Origin: an uncultured Oscillospiraceae bacterium
GTDB lineage: Bacteria; Bacillota; Clostridia; Oscillospirales; Acutalibacteraceae
Direction of reading: 5' to 3'
Length of the DNA: 64,000 bases
Assembly (NCBI GenBank): GCA_900548305.1
Contig: URJZ01000003.1
Location: forward strand, 1-64,000
Every line of letters starts with the position of its first letter. Positions within the stretch are counted from its first letter, which is position 1. Below the pieces are notes generated by a model, which was not told the origin of the DNA, ran no database searches, and saw only the letters and a list, made by a program, of their open reading frames with translations. Below are positions 62,281 to 64,000 of the stretch, one piece after another. The translations under genes and the position numbers were made by a program.

Positions 62281-63297
62281 ATGGAACAATTAAAAGAATT
62301 ACTGTTTCAGCTTTGCAGTGCGGCAGGTACACCGGGTGACGAACAGTTTGCAGCACAGCAGGCTCAAAAAGCATTGGAGCCATATTGTACAGATGTTACG
62401 ATAGATCACATGGGAAATGTTATTGGATTTATGGGAGATAAAAACGCAGAGCGTCAAGTGATGCTGGACGCCCATATAGACCAGATCGGAATGATTGTAA
62501 CACAGATTGATGAAGATGGTTTTCTGCATATAGCGCCATGCGGTGGTGTAGACCGCCGTGTACTGCCGGGTGCTCCCGTAACAGTATATGGACATGAAAC
62601 GTTAACTGGAATTGTATGTTGTTTACCACCTCATTTGGTAGAAGATGACGGCAACACAGTGGAACCGGTTGATAAGATGGCAGTAGACTTAGGGTTAACC
62701 AAAGAAGAAGCAGAACAAAAGGTATCTTTGGGTGACCGTATTATCATCAACGGTGAACCACGTACACTGCTGAACCATCGTGTGTCTTCTGCCGCATTGG
62801 ATGACCGTGCCGGTTGTGCGTCGATTATTCGCTGCGCACAATTATTACATGATAAACCGTTAAAATGCGGATTGACTATATTGCTCAGCACGAGAGAAGA
62901 AACCGGCAGTCAAGGTGCGAAAACAGGCACATTCCGTATTTTCCCTACAGAGGCAATTGCGGTAGATGTCAGTTTTGCCGACCAGCCCGGAGTGGCAGCC
63001 TATAAATGCGGAAAACTGGGGGCGGGACCAATGATAGGCGTATCCCCTACATTAGACAGAGAGATGAAAGATAAATTGGTTCACATTGCCAAAGACGAAG
63101 AGATACCTTATCAAATGGAAGTGATGGGCGGTTCTACAGGTACCAATGCAGATGTTATCGGTACAACACAATCTGGTGTTAGAACTGCATTAATTTCAAT
63201 TCCCTTGCGTTATATGCATACGCCTGTGGAAGTAGTTGATTTGGAAGATATCGAGCATGTCGCCAAACTGATGGCTTCTTATATCCATCATAGATAA
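62281..63297 (+). CDS. M42-family metallo-aminopeptidase
   Basis: 338 residues, in the M42 (glutamyl aminopeptidase/TET) family. The metal ligands are visible in DAHIDQIG (His and Asp), AALDDRAGC (bridging Asp), REETGSQG (catalytic Glu pair) and AVDVSFADQPG, with a C-terminal RYMHTPVEVV His ligand. These peptidases form dodecameric shells that trim peptides. It follows murD after 11 bases behind AAGGAGG and precedes a second M42 gene. Confidence 0.92.
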   Translation: MEQLKELLFQLCSAAGTPGDEQFAAQQAQKALEPYCTDVTIDHMGNVIGFMGDKNAERQVMLDAHIDQIGMIVTQIDEDGFLHIAPCGGVDRRVLPGAPVTVYGHETLTGIVCCLPPHLVEDDGNTVEPVDKMAVDLGLTKEEAEQKVSLGDRIIINGEPRTLLNHRVSSAALDDRAGCASIIRCAQLLHDKPLKCGLTILLSTREETGSQGAKTGTFRIFPTEAIAVDVSFADQPGVAAYKCGKLGAGPMIGVSPTLDREMKDKLVHIAKDEEIPYQMEVMGGSTGTNADVIGTTQSGVRTALISIPLRYMHTPVEVVDLEDIEHVAKLMASYIHHR

Positions 63298-63314
63298 AGA
63301 AAGGAGGAGAAAAA

Positions 63315-64000
63315 ATGGCAAATATAAAGTTATTGGAACAATTGTGCACATTAAGAGGCATCTCCGGAGATGAAGAAGCAGTCCGCGATTTTATAGTAGA
63401 ACAAATTACACCTTATGTAGAGTGTATTACCATAGATGCAATGGGAAATGTGATTGCAGAGAAAAAAGGTATAAAACCTGCAAAAACAAAACTGATGTTA
63501 AATGCGCATATGGACGAAGTTGGTATGATTGTAACCCATATTGATAACGATGGCTATTTAAAATTTGCAACTGTGGGCGGTATTGACAAACGTGTTCTTT
63601 GTGGCAGAAGAGTTACCGTAGGCAATGGTGTTTCTGGTGTAATTGGTGCAAAACCAATTCATTTGCTCAACTCTGAGGAAAGAGAAAAATCTGTTTCAAT
63701 CAATGACATGTATGTGGATATTGGTGCTTCCAGCCGTGAAGAAGCTGAAAAAGTGGTTCATTTGGGCGACTCAGTTTGTTTTGATTCTCTATTTGATACA
63801 CAAAATAGTATGATACGTGGTCGTGCATTAGATGACCGTGCAGGTTGTGCCATTTTAATTGATATGATTCAGTCCGAATTGCCTTATGATATGACATTTG
63901 TATTTTGTGTACAGGAAGAAGTGGGTACAAGGGGATCTCGCACTGCGACTTATCAGGTACAGCCACAGGCTGCAATTGTTGTGGAAACAACTACGGCAGC
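63315..64000 (+). CDS. M42-family metallo-aminopeptidase, second copy (partial)
   Basis: The first 228 residues are present; the rest lies beyond the window. It has LNAHMDEVGM, ALDDRAGC and VQEEVGTRGS, the same ligand sites as its neighbour, but it is only distantly similar in between. It starts behind AAAGGAGGAG 17 bases after the first copy, so the two are co-transcribed and may form mixed or separate peptidase shells. Confidence 0.92.
   Translation, partial: MANIKLLEQLCTLRGISGDEEAVRDFIVEQITPYVECITIDAMGNVIAEKKGIKPAKTKLMLNAHMDEVGMIVTHIDNDGYLKFATVGGIDKRVLCGRRVTVGNGVSGVIGAKPIHLLNSEEREKSVSINDMYVDIGASSREEAEKVVHLGDSVCFDSLFDTQNSMIRGRALDDRAGCAILIDMIQSELPYDMTFVFCVQEEVGTRGSRTATYQVQPQAAIVVETTTA

Noticed and set aside
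1..64000. CRISPR array or insertion sequences
   Set aside because: No regularly spaced repeats and no transposase genes or terminal inverted repeats were noticed anywhere in the window.

Overview
The window looks like a low-GC, endospore-forming anaerobe of the Clostridia, probably an Oscillospiraceae/Ruminococcaceae-type organism. This rests on the AT-rich composition, TTG/GTG starts behind strong GGAGG sites, sigma-A-like promoters (TTGACA/TATAAT), a YpeB germination protein, rubrerythrin, an ECF transporter module, a CvpA/DUF5711 pair and an M42 peptidase pair. The assignment is inference; no rRNA is present.

Layout. 1-3847: end of lysS, then ilvD and a separately promoted leuCD pair (branched-chain amino acids). 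4008-8090: an OmpR-type response regulator and histidine kinase, then a membrane-anchored HtrA protease. 8286-18049: a compact, wholly intact phage-derived cluster. It holds a short terminase small subunit, terminase large subunit, portal, protease-like head protein, decoration protein, capsid, connectors, LysM tail protein, hub, spike, gp25-like protein, gpJ and gpI. It has no recognisable sheath, tube, tape measure, fibre, lysis, integration or repressor genes. 18266-21450: hflX, two GNAT acetyltransferases and a flavin reductase-like protein. 21732-29791: a complete arginine operon, argGHCJBDF, with an ARG box and a sigma-A promoter upstream.

30179-33294: a ZIP metal transporter behind a 36-bp palindromic operator, rubrerythrin and ypeB. 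33661-41487: ruvCAB, glmM, a methyltransferase, ecfA1-ecfA2-ecfT and truA. 41539-45997: a DUF5711 protein, CvpA and a ClpE-like ATPase. 46128-46647: five tRNA genes (Gly, Arg, His, Gln, Lys). 46820-52959: a GT2 glycosyltransferase, a YfhO-like membrane protein, cyclopropane fatty acid synthase and a lipoprotein. 53251-57411: a four-gene, translationally coupled operon of two ABC exporter half-transporters, a YgbA-like cysteine-rich protein and a DUF454 protein. Tandem operators upstream share the TTAGC-N4-GCTAA core with the ZIP gene operator. 57490-58252: a decayed TipAL-like MerR regulator. 58368-64000: purC, a two-domain PPK2-type phosphotransferase, murD and two M42 peptidases, the last cut by the window end.

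Two observations stand out. The first is the streamlined head-plus-baseplate element, which keeps every reading frame yet lacks the entire tail-tube block. The second is the predicted metal regulon linking the ZIP transporter to the ABC/YgbA/DUF454 operon.
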